Positions 9,204 through 21,515 are shown, counted from the stretch's first letter. The stretch is DNA of 64,000 nt from UBA11740 sp049273695 (GCA_049273695.1 JBASRE010000014.1:100313-164312), one strand, 5' to 3'. Program-made: numbers and translations. Notes: a model not told the origin generated them from the letters alone.

Positions 9204-9289
9204 TCCGCCCAAACTAGTAGTCGTTCAGCTGGAGAGAATCTCTCATTCTCGCCGTCGCTTTAGCGCGGCGATCAGGTTGGCGACCGCAG

Positions 9290-9311
9290 GGAAACCGTTT
9301 AAACGGTTTCC
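9290..9311. repeat. Perfect 22-bp palindrome in intergenic region
   Basis: The sequence GGAAACCGTTT is followed immediately by its exact reverse complement. The palindrome lies between the flavoprotein gene and the VPS10-like gene. Nearby 9251-9270 can form another GC-rich hairpin. It could be a repeat, a terminator remnant or a protein-binding site. Confidence 0.6.
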
Positions 9312-9461
9312 ATTTGCATGGGCCGCAGGGTGCCACCGGGCCAAAGCCGCGGTGTGAAAGAGAAACCGAAAGTTAACCAGTGCCACCAAACGTTTCACTG
9401 CAATCTCTTCGGCGATTAGTGTATCATCCCGCGAAATTCTGCTTGCTTCGAGGATCAATCC

Positions 9462-12623
<3,162 letters not shown>

Positions 12624-12653
12624 AAATGTTATTCGGCTTGATCGTTGCAAGCG

Positions 12654-12953
12654 TCAAGCAGCCTTCTTGAATTGAATTCTTGCGTAGACGCCTAGCGATG
12701 CCAGAATTCGGAGCATGAGATCGGTCGAAATATCGTGCGTGTTGCGATTGAGGATCGCCGTCACGCGCGTGCGTGAGGTGTGGGACAGTTTCGCGACCTG
12801 CGTATGAGTTAAGCCGCGCTCGTTCACCACTTCAATAATCTTATCGTTCAAATCGCTTCGGACTTCGATCTCCACGCCATCTGCAGGCGTGAGCCCCAAC
12901 GCCTGAGCGAGTTCCTTCGCATTTCGAGCCGCCACTGGTTTAATTTTTTTCAT
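12654..12953 (-). CDS. HigA-like XRE family antitoxin
   Basis: The 99-residue protein contains a helix-turn-helix of the XRE type (GLTHTQVAKLSHTSRTRVTAILN, residues about 48-70) followed by DISTDLMLRILASLGVYARIQF, the usual end of HigA/HigB-partner antitoxins. It would bind and silence the toxin and repress the operon. Its start overlaps the toxin reading frame by 4 bases (ATGA), the normal toxin-first order of higBA. The gene looks intact although the toxin frame is broken. Confidence 0.85.
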   Translation of the reverse strand: MKKIKPVAARNAKELAQALGLTPADGVEIEVRSDLNDKIIEVVNERGLTHTQVAKLSHTSRTRVTAILNRNTHDISTDLMLRILASLGVYARIQFKKAA

Positions 12954-13271
12954 AACATCTGTTTCAACCTGGTTCGCGCCAATTCAATCTCGTGTACCGG
13001 CGTCTTTGCAGTCTTCTTTTTGAAGGCGTGGAAAATCAGAACAGCCATCTCCAGTCTCGCAAAATGAAACACGCGATATGCGCCAGAACGGTCCTTCATT
13101 CGCAACTCTTCGACACCGGGCGCGATCGCGGGCATCGGTCGCGACAACGGCATCGACAAACTTCCGGCCTTTCTGCAAATCAAAAATCGCTTTACCAAGC
13201 TCCCTTCGCACATTGTCGGGAAAGTTCCTTAAAGCAGCTCGCGCATGCGGGTGGAAGAGAGCCGGCTTCAC
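12950..13271 (-). pseudogene. HigB/Gp49-like toxin disrupted by a frameshift
   Basis: Two frames together spell a HigB-like toxin. From GTG 13271 the first frame reads PALFHPHARAALRNFPDNVR and on through FDLQKGRK; the family then expects SMPLSRPMPAIAPGVEELR and YRVFHFARLEMAVLIFHAFK, which occur in the next frame, ending at 12950. Removing one T from the TTT run (AAA at 13158-13160 on the plus strand) restores a single frame, RKLSMPLSRPMP. The lesion is therefore a one-base gain in a homopolymer, real or a sequencing error. Active-site residues lie after the lesion, so no toxin should be made as read. Confidence 0.8.
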
Positions 13272-13317
13272 GGGGCTAATGTCTCAGATATGAGACAGCC
13301 GGGTCAAGTGTACGACT

Positions 13318-14271
13318 GTGAAACGAACATTGATTCAGGAAGCGCGTTTTGCAACGGCATCTGAATTGCGGACAATAGTCCCTGACCACTATTTGCCGTT
13401 GAAAACGAGACACTACGTCTGCCTCATTCTGGCCGTGCTTCTGGGCACGGCCTTGAGTTCGTTTGCGCAGACTACGCCATCACCGCTGCCGCCGCCGACT
13501 GGCTACGTAAATGATTATGCCGGCGTAATTAACCGCGCAACCAAGACTGAACTCGAAACGACGCTCACGAATCTCGATCGCGAGCAAAAGATTCAATTCG
13601 CGGTTGCGATTGTTGACACGACCGGCGGTCAGGACATTGCTGATTACTCGCGCGACGTCGCACGTGGCTGGGGCCTCGGCTCAAAGGACACGAACAAGCC
13701 AAGTCTGCTCCTGCTCATCGCGATCAAAGATCGAAAGTACTTCACTCAGGTTAGCCGGCACCTGGAAGGTGATCTTCCTGACGGGCTGGCCGGCCAAATT
13801 CAGCGCGAAAAATTAGTGCCGGCGTTTCGCGGAAGTGACTACAGCGGTGGGACTCGCGAGACGATCTACGAATACATCCGCACGGTCGCGCGCAAACAAG
13901 GCTTCAGCACAGACAAGATTTTTGTCGCCGGCACCAGACCGTCGCCCCGCACTCGTGACACGAGTTCGACGTCGAGTATATGCGTGTCGGTCGTTGTAAT
14001 CGGCGTGATTGCGCTAGTCGTTCTTGGTCTCCTTGCCGCAGCCCGCAGAGGCGGAATGGGCGGGCCCGGAAGCGGCGGTGGCGGCGGCTGGCTCGGGTGG
14101 TTGCTCTTGAGCATGCTGCTCAGTGGGCGGGGCGGCTCGAGTTCGAGTGGCTGGTCGGGCGGCGGCTTTGGTGGCTTCAGTGGCGGCGGAGGTGGCGGAG
14201 GCGGGGGCGGATTCGGAGGCTTCGGAGGCGGCGGAGATTTCGGCGGAGGCGGCGCCGGCGGAAGTTGGTGA
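13318..14271 (+). CDS. TPM domain protein with Gly-rich C-terminus (YgcG-like)
   Basis: The product has an N-terminal signal segment (CLILAVLLGTALSSFAQ), a TPM domain of roughly residues 60-200 (GYVNDYAGVINRATKTELET, VAIVDTTGGQDIADYSRD, LLLIAIKDRKYFTQV), a membrane helix near residues 220-240 and an almost pure Gly/Ser/Phe tail. TPM domains occur in membrane proteins of unclear role, some linked to photosystem repair and metal-binding phosphatase-like folds. GTG 13318 is the first start; TTG 13399, right before the hydrophobic segment, is an alternative. The lemA gene follows 76 bases later, a common pairing. Confidence 0.82.
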   Translation: MKRTLIQEARFATASELRTIVPDHYLPLKTRHYVCLILAVLLGTALSSFAQTTPSPLPPPTGYVNDYAGVINRATKTELETTLTNLDREQKIQFAVAIVDTTGGQDIADYSRDVARGWGLGSKDTNKPSLLLLIAIKDRKYFTQVSRHLEGDLPDGLAGQIQREKLVPAFRGSDYSGGTRETIYEYIRTVARKQGFSTDKIFVAGTRPSPRTRDTSSTSSICVSVVVIGVIALVVLGLLAAARRGGMGGPGSGGGGGWLGWLLLSMLLSGRGGSSSSGWSGGGFGGFSGGGGGGGGGGFGGFGGGGDFGGGGAGGSW

Positions 14272-14347
14272 TTGTAACGTCAGGAATTCGCGTCGTTTAA
14301 AGCAAAGACAGTGGGTAAGTTAAGCTAAATCAAAAGGAGAATCGCAA

Positions 14348-14965
14348 ATGGGTAAGAAAGTTGGTCTGATCGTTCTGGGCGTCATCGTCATTTTAGGGCT
14401 AATCCTGGCCGTGTGGGCAATTAGCAGCTACAACACACTCGTAACCCAGAGACAAAATGTCGACGCGCAGTGGGCGCAAGTCCAAAACATGATGCAGCGG
14501 CGCGCGGATTTGATTCCCAACCTCGTTGCCACGGTTAAGGGCATTGCCGGACTCGAAGAGCGAGTGTTCACGCGAATTGCCGAAGCGCGTTCGCAACTGC
14601 TGCAGACAATACAGAGTCCGAATGCGACGACTGAGCAGAAGATCGCCGCCGATCAAAATCTGACCTCGGCGATGCGCGACGGTGGGCTGCTCGGCACCGG
14701 TGGCCGCTTTCTAATGATCACCGAAAATTATCCGCAGCTGAAATCGAACGAAAATTTTCTGCGGCTTCAGGATGAATTGGCCGGGACCGAAAACCGTCTG
14801 GCCACGGCGCGATTTGACTACACCGGCGCGGCCCAGGGTTACAACACAACGCGAAGCAAATTTCCGACGGTGCTGATCGCGAGCCTTTTGGGATTTCCGG
14901 CCCAGCCGTATTTCCAGGCCGATCCGGGCGCCCAGAAAGCGCCAACGGTTGATTTCGGTAAGTAA
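14348..14965 (+). CDS. lemA: LemA family membrane protein
   Basis: The 205-residue protein begins with one membrane helix (GLIVLGVIVILGLILAVWAI), followed by the LemA core: YNTLVTQRQNVDAQWAQVQN, QRRADLIPNLVATVKG and RTARFDYTGAAQGYNTTR-like segments. LemA proteins are anchored helical bundles of unknown biochemical role, frequently encoded beside TPM/YgcG proteins, as here. An AAAAGGAG site precedes the start. It probably forms an operon with the TPM gene and possibly with the gene at 15054. Confidence 0.93.
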   Translation: MGKKVGLIVLGVIVILGLILAVWAISSYNTLVTQRQNVDAQWAQVQNMMQRRADLIPNLVATVKGIAGLEERVFTRIAEARSQLLQTIQSPNATTEQKIAADQNLTSAMRDGGLLGTGGRFLMITENYPQLKSNENFLRLQDELAGTENRLATARFDYTGAAQGYNTTRSKFPTVLIASLLGFPAQPYFQADPGAQKAPTVDFGK

Positions 14966-15053
14966 GAAACATCTTCAAGATGTTCAGCGGCGGGCTACTC
15001 TCCGCCATCGTAGTCGGGCAGTAGCGTGACTCTTAAACGGTGACGACAGGCAA

Positions 15054-15791
15054 ATGACAGACGACATCAAATCCAAAGTTCTTCAACGGCTGGTTGAGGC
15101 TTTAATTGCCGCGCACGGCGAGAACCTCGCCTCAATCACGTTGTACGGCTCGACTGCGGTCGAAGATACAACCGACGACCGCGCGCATCACAACGTGCTG
15201 GTGGTGTTGCGCCGAATCGCTTTGGAAGACCTGCGGCGTTCAGTTGAGCCTTTGCGCGTCTGGACAAAAGCGAGTCAGCCGATGCCTGTGTATTTCTCGC
15301 TCGACGAACTGCAACGCGCGGCCGACGTTTTTCCAATTGAGTTTCTGCAAATGCAGAAGGCGCGCCGGGTATTGCACGGTTCGGATCCGTTGGAGTTAGT
15401 AGAGACGTCGGACGCCAACCTCCGTCATCAACTCGAGTACGAACTGAGAACGAAGTTTCTTCAGTTGCGGCGGCTCTATTTTCCGGCGGCCCAGTCTGCG
15501 GAAAAGCTGGCGGCGCTTATGGTCGAAAGCGTGTCCAGTTTCGCGGCGCTGTTTCGGGCGGTGTTGATGCTGCGGGGCAGGGAAGTTCCCGTCGCAAAAC
15601 GTGACGCGATCCACGCCACGGCAGATGAGTTGGGTCTGGATGTGACGCCATTTGACCGGATTCTCGAACTCACCACTTCGCCACGGTCGAAACTCAACGA
15701 AGCTGAGGCGAACGAGATCTTCGGCACATACTTAAACCAACTGGAGCGCGTAATCGACGCCGTCGATCAGATCCAGGGTACGGAATCGTGA
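15054..15791 (+). CDS. Nucleotidyltransferase-fold protein lacking catalytic aspartates
   Basis: The first 70 residues resemble the Pol-beta/MNT nucleotidyltransferase fold, with the Gly-Ser motif in ASITLYGSTAVEDTTDDRAH followed by a hydrophobic strand HNVLVVL. In active members the strand is preceded by an Asp-x-Asp pair; here the positions read His-x-Asn, so metal binding and nucleotidyl transfer are probably lost. The remaining ~170 residues are mostly helical. It follows lemA by 88 bases on the same strand. The family is not recognised beyond this fold and the role is unknown. Confidence 0.6.
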   Translation: MTDDIKSKVLQRLVEALIAAHGENLASITLYGSTAVEDTTDDRAHHNVLVVLRRIALEDLRRSVEPLRVWTKASQPMPVYFSLDELQRAADVFPIEFLQMQKARRVLHGSDPLELVETSDANLRHQLEYELRTKFLQLRRLYFPAAQSAEKLAALMVESVSSFAALFRAVLMLRGREVPVAKRDAIHATADELGLDVTPFDRILELTTSPRSKLNEAEANEIFGTYLNQLERVIDAVDQIQGTES

Positions 15792-15832
15792 TTCTTGGTG
15801 ACACTTGAACGATTTCACTTGCCGCTGCTCTG

Positions 15833-16612
15833 TCACATTTGTTCTGTTTCGTCATCAGTAAGAGATGCTTCTGAGGAGCTAATAAGGAAAGGCTCACCCC
15901 TTTGTACCGCAGACGGAGTGGGAAACAGTCTGGTACTTTTGTAACTGTTATTCCCGTCATCTGACTCGATCACGTCGTGCTCGCTGTCCACATTAAGCTC
16001 GACCTCATACTGGAATGAGGGATTTGCATCTATGTAACGCAAATCAACGCTCATATATTCCGTGATGTAACTGTTATGCGCTCCCGGTATCTCGCCAACT
16101 CCTCCGGCAGCTCCGGCGCCTATCCCGGAAGCTCTGGCTAGAACCAGGTTTGACTCGAATCCCGGCTGAGAGGGGCCTGCGGCACTGCCGTAGATAATAA
16201 AGCCCGGAGGCACCTCGAAGACTTGTACGTGTGATCTTTGTGAAGAGCCAAATGTAGCTTTTTCTGTTACGGATAAGACAATCTTGAAGGGGCCGACGGC
16301 ATTTCCGATGCCGATGTTTTTGACAATGCCTCTTGCAAATAGTTTTTTCATTGAATGGTTCGCAACGGTCTCGATCCCATCGGCCAGCAGGTCTGGACGC
16401 AGGTGAGGAGGATTCTTTTCCTCTTCACAGGCACGAAGCCGCTGTCGCCTGAGTCCGAGTTCTATGAGTAATCTTTTTATTTCCCTCCGATAGTAACCTG
16501 CCAGGTTAGCAGGAGCGTCGGCTTGTTCTTGTTGAAGGTCTCCGAGTTCTTGTTCAAGAAACTCTATTTCATCGGCTATGTGCGTGCATTGGAACGGAAT
16601 CCTTGGCATCAC
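15833..16612 (-). CDS. Coiled coil plus CARDB-like domain protein, unknown function
   Basis: The 259-residue protein starts at ATG behind an AGGAGG site. Residues about 8-65 look like a charged coiled coil (DEIEFLEQELGDLQQEQAD). From about residue 80 a CARDB-like beta-sandwich is suggested by KNIGIGNAVGPFKIVLSV and by VELNVDSEHDVIESDDGNNS, the typical 'aDp..vi.E.dE.NN' ending of adhesin-type CARDB modules. No signal peptide is visible, which is odd for such a domain. The neighbour at 17062 runs the same way but 449 bases away. Confidence 0.55.
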   Translation of the reverse strand: MMPRIPFQCTHIADEIEFLEQELGDLQQEQADAPANLAGYYRREIKRLLIELGLRRQRLRACEEEKNPPHLRPDLLADGIETVANHSMKKLFARGIVKNIGIGNAVGPFKIVLSVTEKATFGSSQRSHVQVFEVPPGFIIYGSAAGPSQPGFESNLVLARASGIGAGAAGGVGEIPGAHNSYITEYMSVDLRYIDANPSFQYEVELNVDSEHDVIESDDGNNSYKSTRLFPTPSAVQRGEPFLISSSEASLTDDETEQM

Positions 16613-17061
16613 TACCTCCTATGTTGAAGCTGAGGGTAAAAGCTTACGCTTTCCGAATGGCGAGTCATCTGCCATAAGGACACGTTAAGGTCAATTGTCA
16701 GCACAGTAAGGGCCTGATTCAGCGGATTACTTTTCCGATTTTAGTCATGATTATTCTCTCTCGTTGTTTCCGCCGTTCGACTGTTCACCTACTAACGCGT
16801 AATCCGCTCCGGAACTCCCACAAGATATTTTTCTGAATGCTGGAAATTACCGCCAACGGATCAGGGAGTTGTTTTGTCCCCCATCAGATTTCTGATCGAC
16901 GTCAGACCAGGTTCTCTGGTGACAGAGGCTGATTGATTCGGATTCTTCATACCCAAACGCCCATTTGAAAACCGAAACGGCAAAGCCGGTGAAGGACTTT
17001 GCCGATTCTGTTCCGCTTTTATTCATTCCAGAAGGCGGTTACGCGAGTGCTCTAAGCCGCC
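16613..17061. other. Intergenic region with one hairpin
   Basis: This 449-base spacer between two leftward genes contains the hairpin at 16978-17004 but no convincing open reading frame or RNA family. It should hold the promoter of the 15833-16612 gene. Confidence 0.4.
16978..17004 (-). terminator. Hairpin, possible terminator of the 17062-17481 gene
   Basis: CGGCAAAG and CTTTGCCG form an 8-bp stem around an 11-base loop. Read on the minus strand it sits just after the gene and is followed by a T-rich stretch (TTTCGGTTTTC). A moderate match to an intrinsic terminator. Confidence 0.5.
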
Positions 17062-17481
17062 CTAAGGCTTCCATGCTCCCGAAACTCTGTTTGTGGGTGC
17101 CGGGGACGGGAGGGCCGACGGAATAGGAGGGTTGGCAGCGTACGCCAGTGCGATCCGAGCGAAGACTTCGTCTGTTTGCTCCGCGCCAGTTGATACGGTA
17201 CCTTGATCTTCGTTCATCGCGGATTTTAGTACGTTCCTGATTCGCGTACGTTGAACACTGGGGGTCGCATTACTCACCGCAAACGCGTCTGCCGGGAAAG
17301 TTGCGATCGTTCTGTCGTTGAGAACGAGGGGATCGTCCCCAATCAACTGAATGTTCTCGGAAAACACCGTTCCCGCAAGTTTCTCGACTGCATTCGGGGT
17401 CAGCGTGTACTTGACCGTCACCCTCACTGTTGTGTTATTGACGCCCTCGACTAAGAGCGAATCGTTTGAAATGGTAGCCAT
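17062..17481 (-). CDS. Small protein of unknown function
   Basis: The 139-residue product has a GGAG ribosome-binding site and begins MATISNDSLLVEG. It is predicted beta-rich in the first half (TTVRVTVKYTLTP) and ends in a Pro/Ala-rich tail (PPIPSALPSPAP). There is no signal peptide or membrane helix and I do not recognise the family. It is divergent from the sigma factor gene at 17844, so a shared control region is possible but cannot be shown. Confidence 0.5.
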   Translation of the reverse strand: MATISNDSLLVEGVNNTTVRVTVKYTLTPNAVEKLAGTVFSENIQLIGDDPLVLNDRTIATFPADAFAVSNATPSVQRTRIRNVLKSAMNEDQGTVSTGAEQTDEVFARIALAYAANPPIPSALPSPAPTNRVSGAWKP

Positions 17482-17843
17482 ATTTGAGTCTCCTTGTATG
17501 CGAAAAGTTTACTGGTAGTGGTTGCGACAGAATCTCTTACCAGCCAGAAAAGACTGTCGTGGTGAAATGCCGTTTACTGGTCAAAAGAAAGACCAGAACA
17601 CCTCCGATCACATAACCGCGGCGGAACTCGAATATTCTCTAATTCAAGATTTGCGCCGTCCCGCCTCCAACTACTTCGAAAGCGGTTTTCGTTTATGGTC
17701 ACTCTCTAACGCGCAAAGCGGCCTCGGACTCCCACAAATAGTTCCCCAGTGTTAGAATTGGGCATCCAACGCGTGCAAGGATCGCTAACCTCGCTTGAAT
17801 TCCTGATCGCAGCACGGTTTGTCGGAAAGAAAGAGATAATCGA
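17482..17843. other. Divergent intergenic region
   Basis: The 362 bases separate the small leftward gene and the rightward ECF sigma gene. A 77-codon open frame at 17522-17755 has no homology I recognise and is probably chance. No clear promoter can be named, since the target consensus of this sigma type is not known to me. Confidence 0.4.
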
Positions 17844-18416
17844 ATGGCGACCCGCTCGTCGCAAGGCATCACCCAACTCCTTGAAAGGTGGAGCCAGGGT
17901 GATGAGGAAGCACTCGATCAGTTGATGCCGCTGGTCTATGACGAACTGCATCGACTGGCAGGAGCCTATCTTCGTCGCGAGCGCCGCGAGCACACGCTGC
18001 AACCTACGGCCCTGGTCAACGAGGCATACCTGAAGCTCGTCCGCCAACGGAACATTCAGTGGCAAAACCGGGCCCAGTTCTTCGGTGTAGCGGCCCAACT
18101 GATGAGGCGCATCCTGGTCGATCACGCGCGCGCTAACCATGCTGACAAGCGCGGGGGCGATCGAGTCAATGTCTCTTTGAAAAATATCGGCGCCTTTGGC
18201 ACACAGCCCACCGCAGACGTTTTAGCGCTTCACGATGTTCTGAATCGACTGGCGGAGATCGATCCAGATCAGAGCCGGATCGTCGAGTTGCGTTTCTTTG
18301 GTGGTCTGACGATCGAGGAAGCGGCGGAGGTGATGCGGGTCTCGCACTCAACCGTGGAACGCGAATGGAAAGTCGCCAAGGCATGGCTCAAGCGCGAACT
18401 CACCAAGAGTGAATGA
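17844..18416 (+). CDS. ECF-type RNA polymerase sigma factor (TIGR02999-like)
   Basis: The 190-residue protein matches the ECF subgroup common in Acidobacteriota and Planctomycetes: region 2 contains YDELHRLAGAYLRRER and AQFFGVAAQLMRRILVDHAR, region 4 contains DQSRIVELRFFGGLTIEEAA and VSHSTVEREWKVAKAWLKRE with the helix-turn-helix. It directs RNA polymerase to a small regulon. It is followed 78 bases later by a Ser/Thr kinase, a recurrent pairing, so phosphorylation control of the sigma factor by that kinase is plausible. No anti-sigma gene is adjacent. Confidence 0.93.
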   Translation: MATRSSQGITQLLERWSQGDEEALDQLMPLVYDELHRLAGAYLRRERREHTLQPTALVNEAYLKLVRQRNIQWQNRAQFFGVAAQLMRRILVDHARANHADKRGGDRVNVSLKNIGAFGTQPTADVLALHDVLNRLAEIDPDQSRIVELRFFGGLTIEEAAEVMRVSHSTVEREWKVAKAWLKRELTKSE

Positions 18417-18494
18417 GGGACGTTCTCCTCAAACTGCGCGTTACATATATGGGCCTTTTGCCCCCAACCGGGCCAATCACTCGTTCAAATAGTC

Positions 18495-21400
18495 ATGAGC
18501 ACTTGGGCGCACTGGCAGCGAATCAAAGCGATCTTTCACTCTGCCCAGGAGTGTGCGCCGGCGGATCGCGCGAGCTTTCTCGACAGTGCCTGCGGTGGCG
18601 ACGATTCGATGCGGCAGGAAGTTGAATCCTTATTGGCGGCCGACGAGACCAATGAAGACTTTCTTCGCACGCCGGCATACGAACTGATGGCGGGCATCCT
18701 GACCGATGAGAAAACTGAGTTTGTAGCCGGTCAAGAAGTCGGTTCCTACACGATTCTGTCGTCGCTGGGCGCAGGCGGGATGGGTCAAGTGTATCTCGCG
18801 CAGGACGCGCGATTGCCGCGCAAGGTAGCGCTTAAACTACTTTCTGCGGAAGTCGCGAGAGATGAGCGGCGGGTGCAGCGCTTTGAACAAGAAGCACAGG
18901 CCGCCTCGCGTCTCAATCATCCCAACGTTTGCATGATCCTCGAGATTGGCACCGCGCCAGACGGGCGCCGCTTCATCGCGATGGAACACATTGACGGTCT
19001 CACGCTGCGAGACCTCATGGAACAAAGACCCCTGGCGCCGGCCGAGGCATTGGATCTGGCTATTCAAGTCGCGGCCGCTCTGGCAGCCGCACACGCCGCG
19101 GGTATTGTCCATCGCGATATCAAACCCGAAAACCTAATGCTGCGCCCGGACGGCTACATAAAAGTCCTCGACTTCGGCATCGCCAAACTCAGTGAGAGTC
19201 TGCCTCGGCTTGAAGACCATCGTAAGACTTCGAATAACAGGGTGAACACTGAGCCCGGGATGTTGATGGGCACGGTGAGATATATGTCACCGGAACAATT
19301 GCGCGAGAAGCCGGTAGATCAACGAACCGACATCTGGAGTCTGGGAGCAGTGCTCCACGAGATGGTGACTGGAACGACGCCGTTCGCGGCGCCGACTCCC
19401 AACGATACCATCGCCCTGATCCTGGGAAAGCAGCCAGCCGAGCTTAACTTCGTCAACGAATTGCCTGAGGAGTTGCAACAAGTTATCAAGAAGGCGCTGA
19501 CGAAAGACCGCGATGAACGATATCAAACCGTCAAAGAACTCGCTTCTGATTTGCAGAAAGTGCGGCGGGAATTTCATAGCCGGAGCGAGCTCGACGGGTC
19601 GCCGGAAATGGTGACGCCACAGACCTTGAATTTGGAGGCTAGCGACAGCAGTGAACGGCCAAAGCGGAATGATTCGCACAGGCAAACGATATTCTTTCGC
19701 CTCAAGTCACGAGCGATATCGACGGCCGATTTTTTCCTTAGTGAGATCAAGGAACACAAAACCACCGCGGTCTTCACAGGGATCACTGCTATCTGTGCCG
19801 TACTTCTCATCGTTCCCACTTTGGCCCGCCTGTCGAATTGGCTTATTCGTTCCAGCGAGAGTCGTCAACCCCCGCTGGCGCAAGTGGCCAAGATGTTGCC
19901 GATGGGCCGGATCACGAACTCGGGCACTTCCGTCTGCGCCGCTATTTCGCCGGATGGCAAATCTGTCGCTCACGTCGAGACGAAGAATGGGATGCAGCAA
20001 CTCGTTGTCACCGGATTCACCACCAGTGGCGCTTCAGTTGTTGTCCCCCCGGCCCCTGTCGAATACCGCGGCGTCACGTTTTCACAGGATGGCAACTACC
20101 TCTATTTCACCCAGCTTGAGAAAAGCGAGGTTGGCATCCTGTATCAGGTGGCCCTGACCGGCGGCTCTCCAAGAAGGATCAAGGACCGGGTGAACAGTCC
20201 GATCACGTTTTCTCCCAGCGGCGACAGCTTTGCGTTTGTTCGGCACGATGTTGCTGGCGGAGAGTACTCTTTGATCGTCGCCGGGACAGATGGCACGGCG
20301 GAGCGCGTGATAGCAAAGCGTCGGAATGGAGATAGGCTTTCAGTTGATGGGCCCGCGTGGTCCCCTGATGGCAAAACCATCGTTTGCGGAGCCGGCTGGT
20401 TCGACAAGGGCTTTCACATGAACCTGATCGAGTTTAGTCTCGAGGATAGCCGAGAATGGAAGATCGGTGACCAAACCTGGTTCGGGGTTTCTCAAGTGGC
20501 ATGGCTCGAGGATCGGAGCGGATTGATAATCGGCGCCCGAGAGAACCCAATGGGCGCTAGTCAGTTGTGGAGGATCGCTTACCCTCAAGGACATGCGGCG
20601 CAAATAACAACTGACCCCGCAGACTATCGGGGGGTGAGCTTGTCGCGCGATACAAATATGATTGTCTCGGTACAGAGCCAACGACGCTCAAAGATATGGA
20701 CAGCGCCGAATGGGGATGCTCAACGAGCCAAAGAAACAACCTCAGTAAATGGCCTGACTTTTGGGATTGACTGGACCGCCAACGGTAAGATTGTGTTTTC
20801 ATCAATGGCCGGAAACCATCTCAACATCTCGGTGGTCGATTCCGATGGGTCAAATCAAAAGCTATTAACCGCCAACGCGGGGGATAACTACTCTCCCGCG
20901 ACGTCCCCCGATGGTCGTTTCATTGTTTTTTCATCCAACCGTACGGGCAGTTTCAATATCTGGCGGATGAATGCCGAGGACGGCAGCGATCAGAAGCAGT
21001 TGACTTTCAGCGACGCTAATTTTTATCCATCATTTTCGGCGGATAGTCAGTGGGTCTTTTATGACAATTCGAGCACCTCCAGATCCACCCTGTGGAAAAT
21101 ACCTGTCGACGGCGGCGATCCGGTGCAATTGACGGATAGATACGCGCGAATGCCGGTTGTCTCACCTGATAATCAATTGGTAGCTTGCCGGTACAAGGAG
21201 AATGATGCGCCTTTAGGCATCGCCATCATCTCTGTTAACGGAGGTCCGCCGCTCAAGTCTTTGCCGGAAATCCCAATCAAGCTCTTTCAACGAGTCAAGT
21301 GGACTTCAGACGGTCAAGCGCTGACATACATCGATATCGCCGATGGCGTTGCTAATATCTGGAGCTACAATGTCGATGACGGATCCAGGCGCCAGCTCAC

Positions 21401-21515
21401 CAATTTCCGGGATGACCAGATCTTTGCTTATGCATGGTCCCCTGACAACAAGCAACTGGCTTGCGAGCGCGGGGCCGAGGTGAATGATGTGATAACTATT
21501 GGTAACCAGAGATAA
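18495..21515 (+). CDS. Membrane Ser/Thr protein kinase with TolB-like propeller
   Basis: The 1006-residue protein has a short N-terminal helical region, a Hanks-type kinase domain of about residues 80-355, one membrane helix near 425-447 (VFTGITAICAVLLIVPTLA) and a C-terminal WD40/TolB-type beta-propeller with repeats such as SPDGKSVAHVE, SPDGRFIVFSSNRTGSFNIW and SADSQWVFYDNS. Kinase motifs are intact: GAGGMGQVYLA, the VALKLL lysine, HRDIKPEN (near 206) and DFG (Asp226). The propeller should lie outside the membrane as the sensor. It is probably co-transcribed with the upstream sigma factor. Confidence 0.93.
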   Translation: MSTWAHWQRIKAIFHSAQECAPADRASFLDSACGGDDSMRQEVESLLAADETNEDFLRTPAYELMAGILTDEKTEFVAGQEVGSYTILSSLGAGGMGQVYLAQDARLPRKVALKLLSAEVARDERRVQRFEQEAQAASRLNHPNVCMILEIGTAPDGRRFIAMEHIDGLTLRDLMEQRPLAPAEALDLAIQVAAALAAAHAAGIVHRDIKPENLMLRPDGYIKVLDFGIAKLSESLPRLEDHRKTSNNRVNTEPGMLMGTVRYMSPEQLREKPVDQRTDIWSLGAVLHEMVTGTTPFAAPTPNDTIALILGKQPAELNFVNELPEELQQVIKKALTKDRDERYQTVKELASDLQKVRREFHSRSELDGSPEMVTPQTLNLEASDSSERPKRNDSHRQTIFFRLKSRAISTADFFLSEIKEHKTTAVFTGITAICAVLLIVPTLARLSNWLIRSSESRQPPLAQVAKMLPMGRITNSGTSVCAAISPDGKSVAHVETKNGMQQLVVTGFTTSGASVVVPPAPVEYRGVTFSQDGNYLYFTQLEKSEVGILYQVALTGGSPRRIKDRVNSPITFSPSGDSFAFVRHDVAGGEYSLIVAGTDGTAERVIAKRRNGDRLSVDGPAWSPDGKTIVCGAGWFDKGFHMNLIEFSLEDSREWKIGDQTWFGVSQVAWLEDRSGLIIGARENPMGASQLWRIAYPQGHAAQITTDPADYRGVSLSRDTNMIVSVQSQRRSKIWTAPNGDAQRAKETTSVNGLTFGIDWTANGKIVFSSMAGNHLNISVVDSDGSNQKLLTANAGDNYSPATSPDGRFIVFSSNRTGSFNIWRMNAEDGSDQKQLTFSDANFYPSFSADSQWVFYDNSSTSRSTLWKIPVDGGDPVQLTDRYARMPVVSPDNQLVACRYKENDAPLGIAIISVNGGPPLKSLPEIPIKLFQRVKWTSDGQALTYIDIADGVANIWSYNVDDGSRRQLTNFRDDQIFAYAWSPDNKQLACERGAEVNDVITIGNQR

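Noticed and set aside
17522..17755. A 77-codon plus-strand frame upstream of the sigma gene
   Set aside because: No ribosome-binding site or homology; it lies where a divergent promoter region is expected.
16793..17756. Shared stretch around CTAACGCG...ACTCCCACAA at 16793 and 17703
   Set aside because: The similarity is short and patchy; it may be chance and does not define a repeat.
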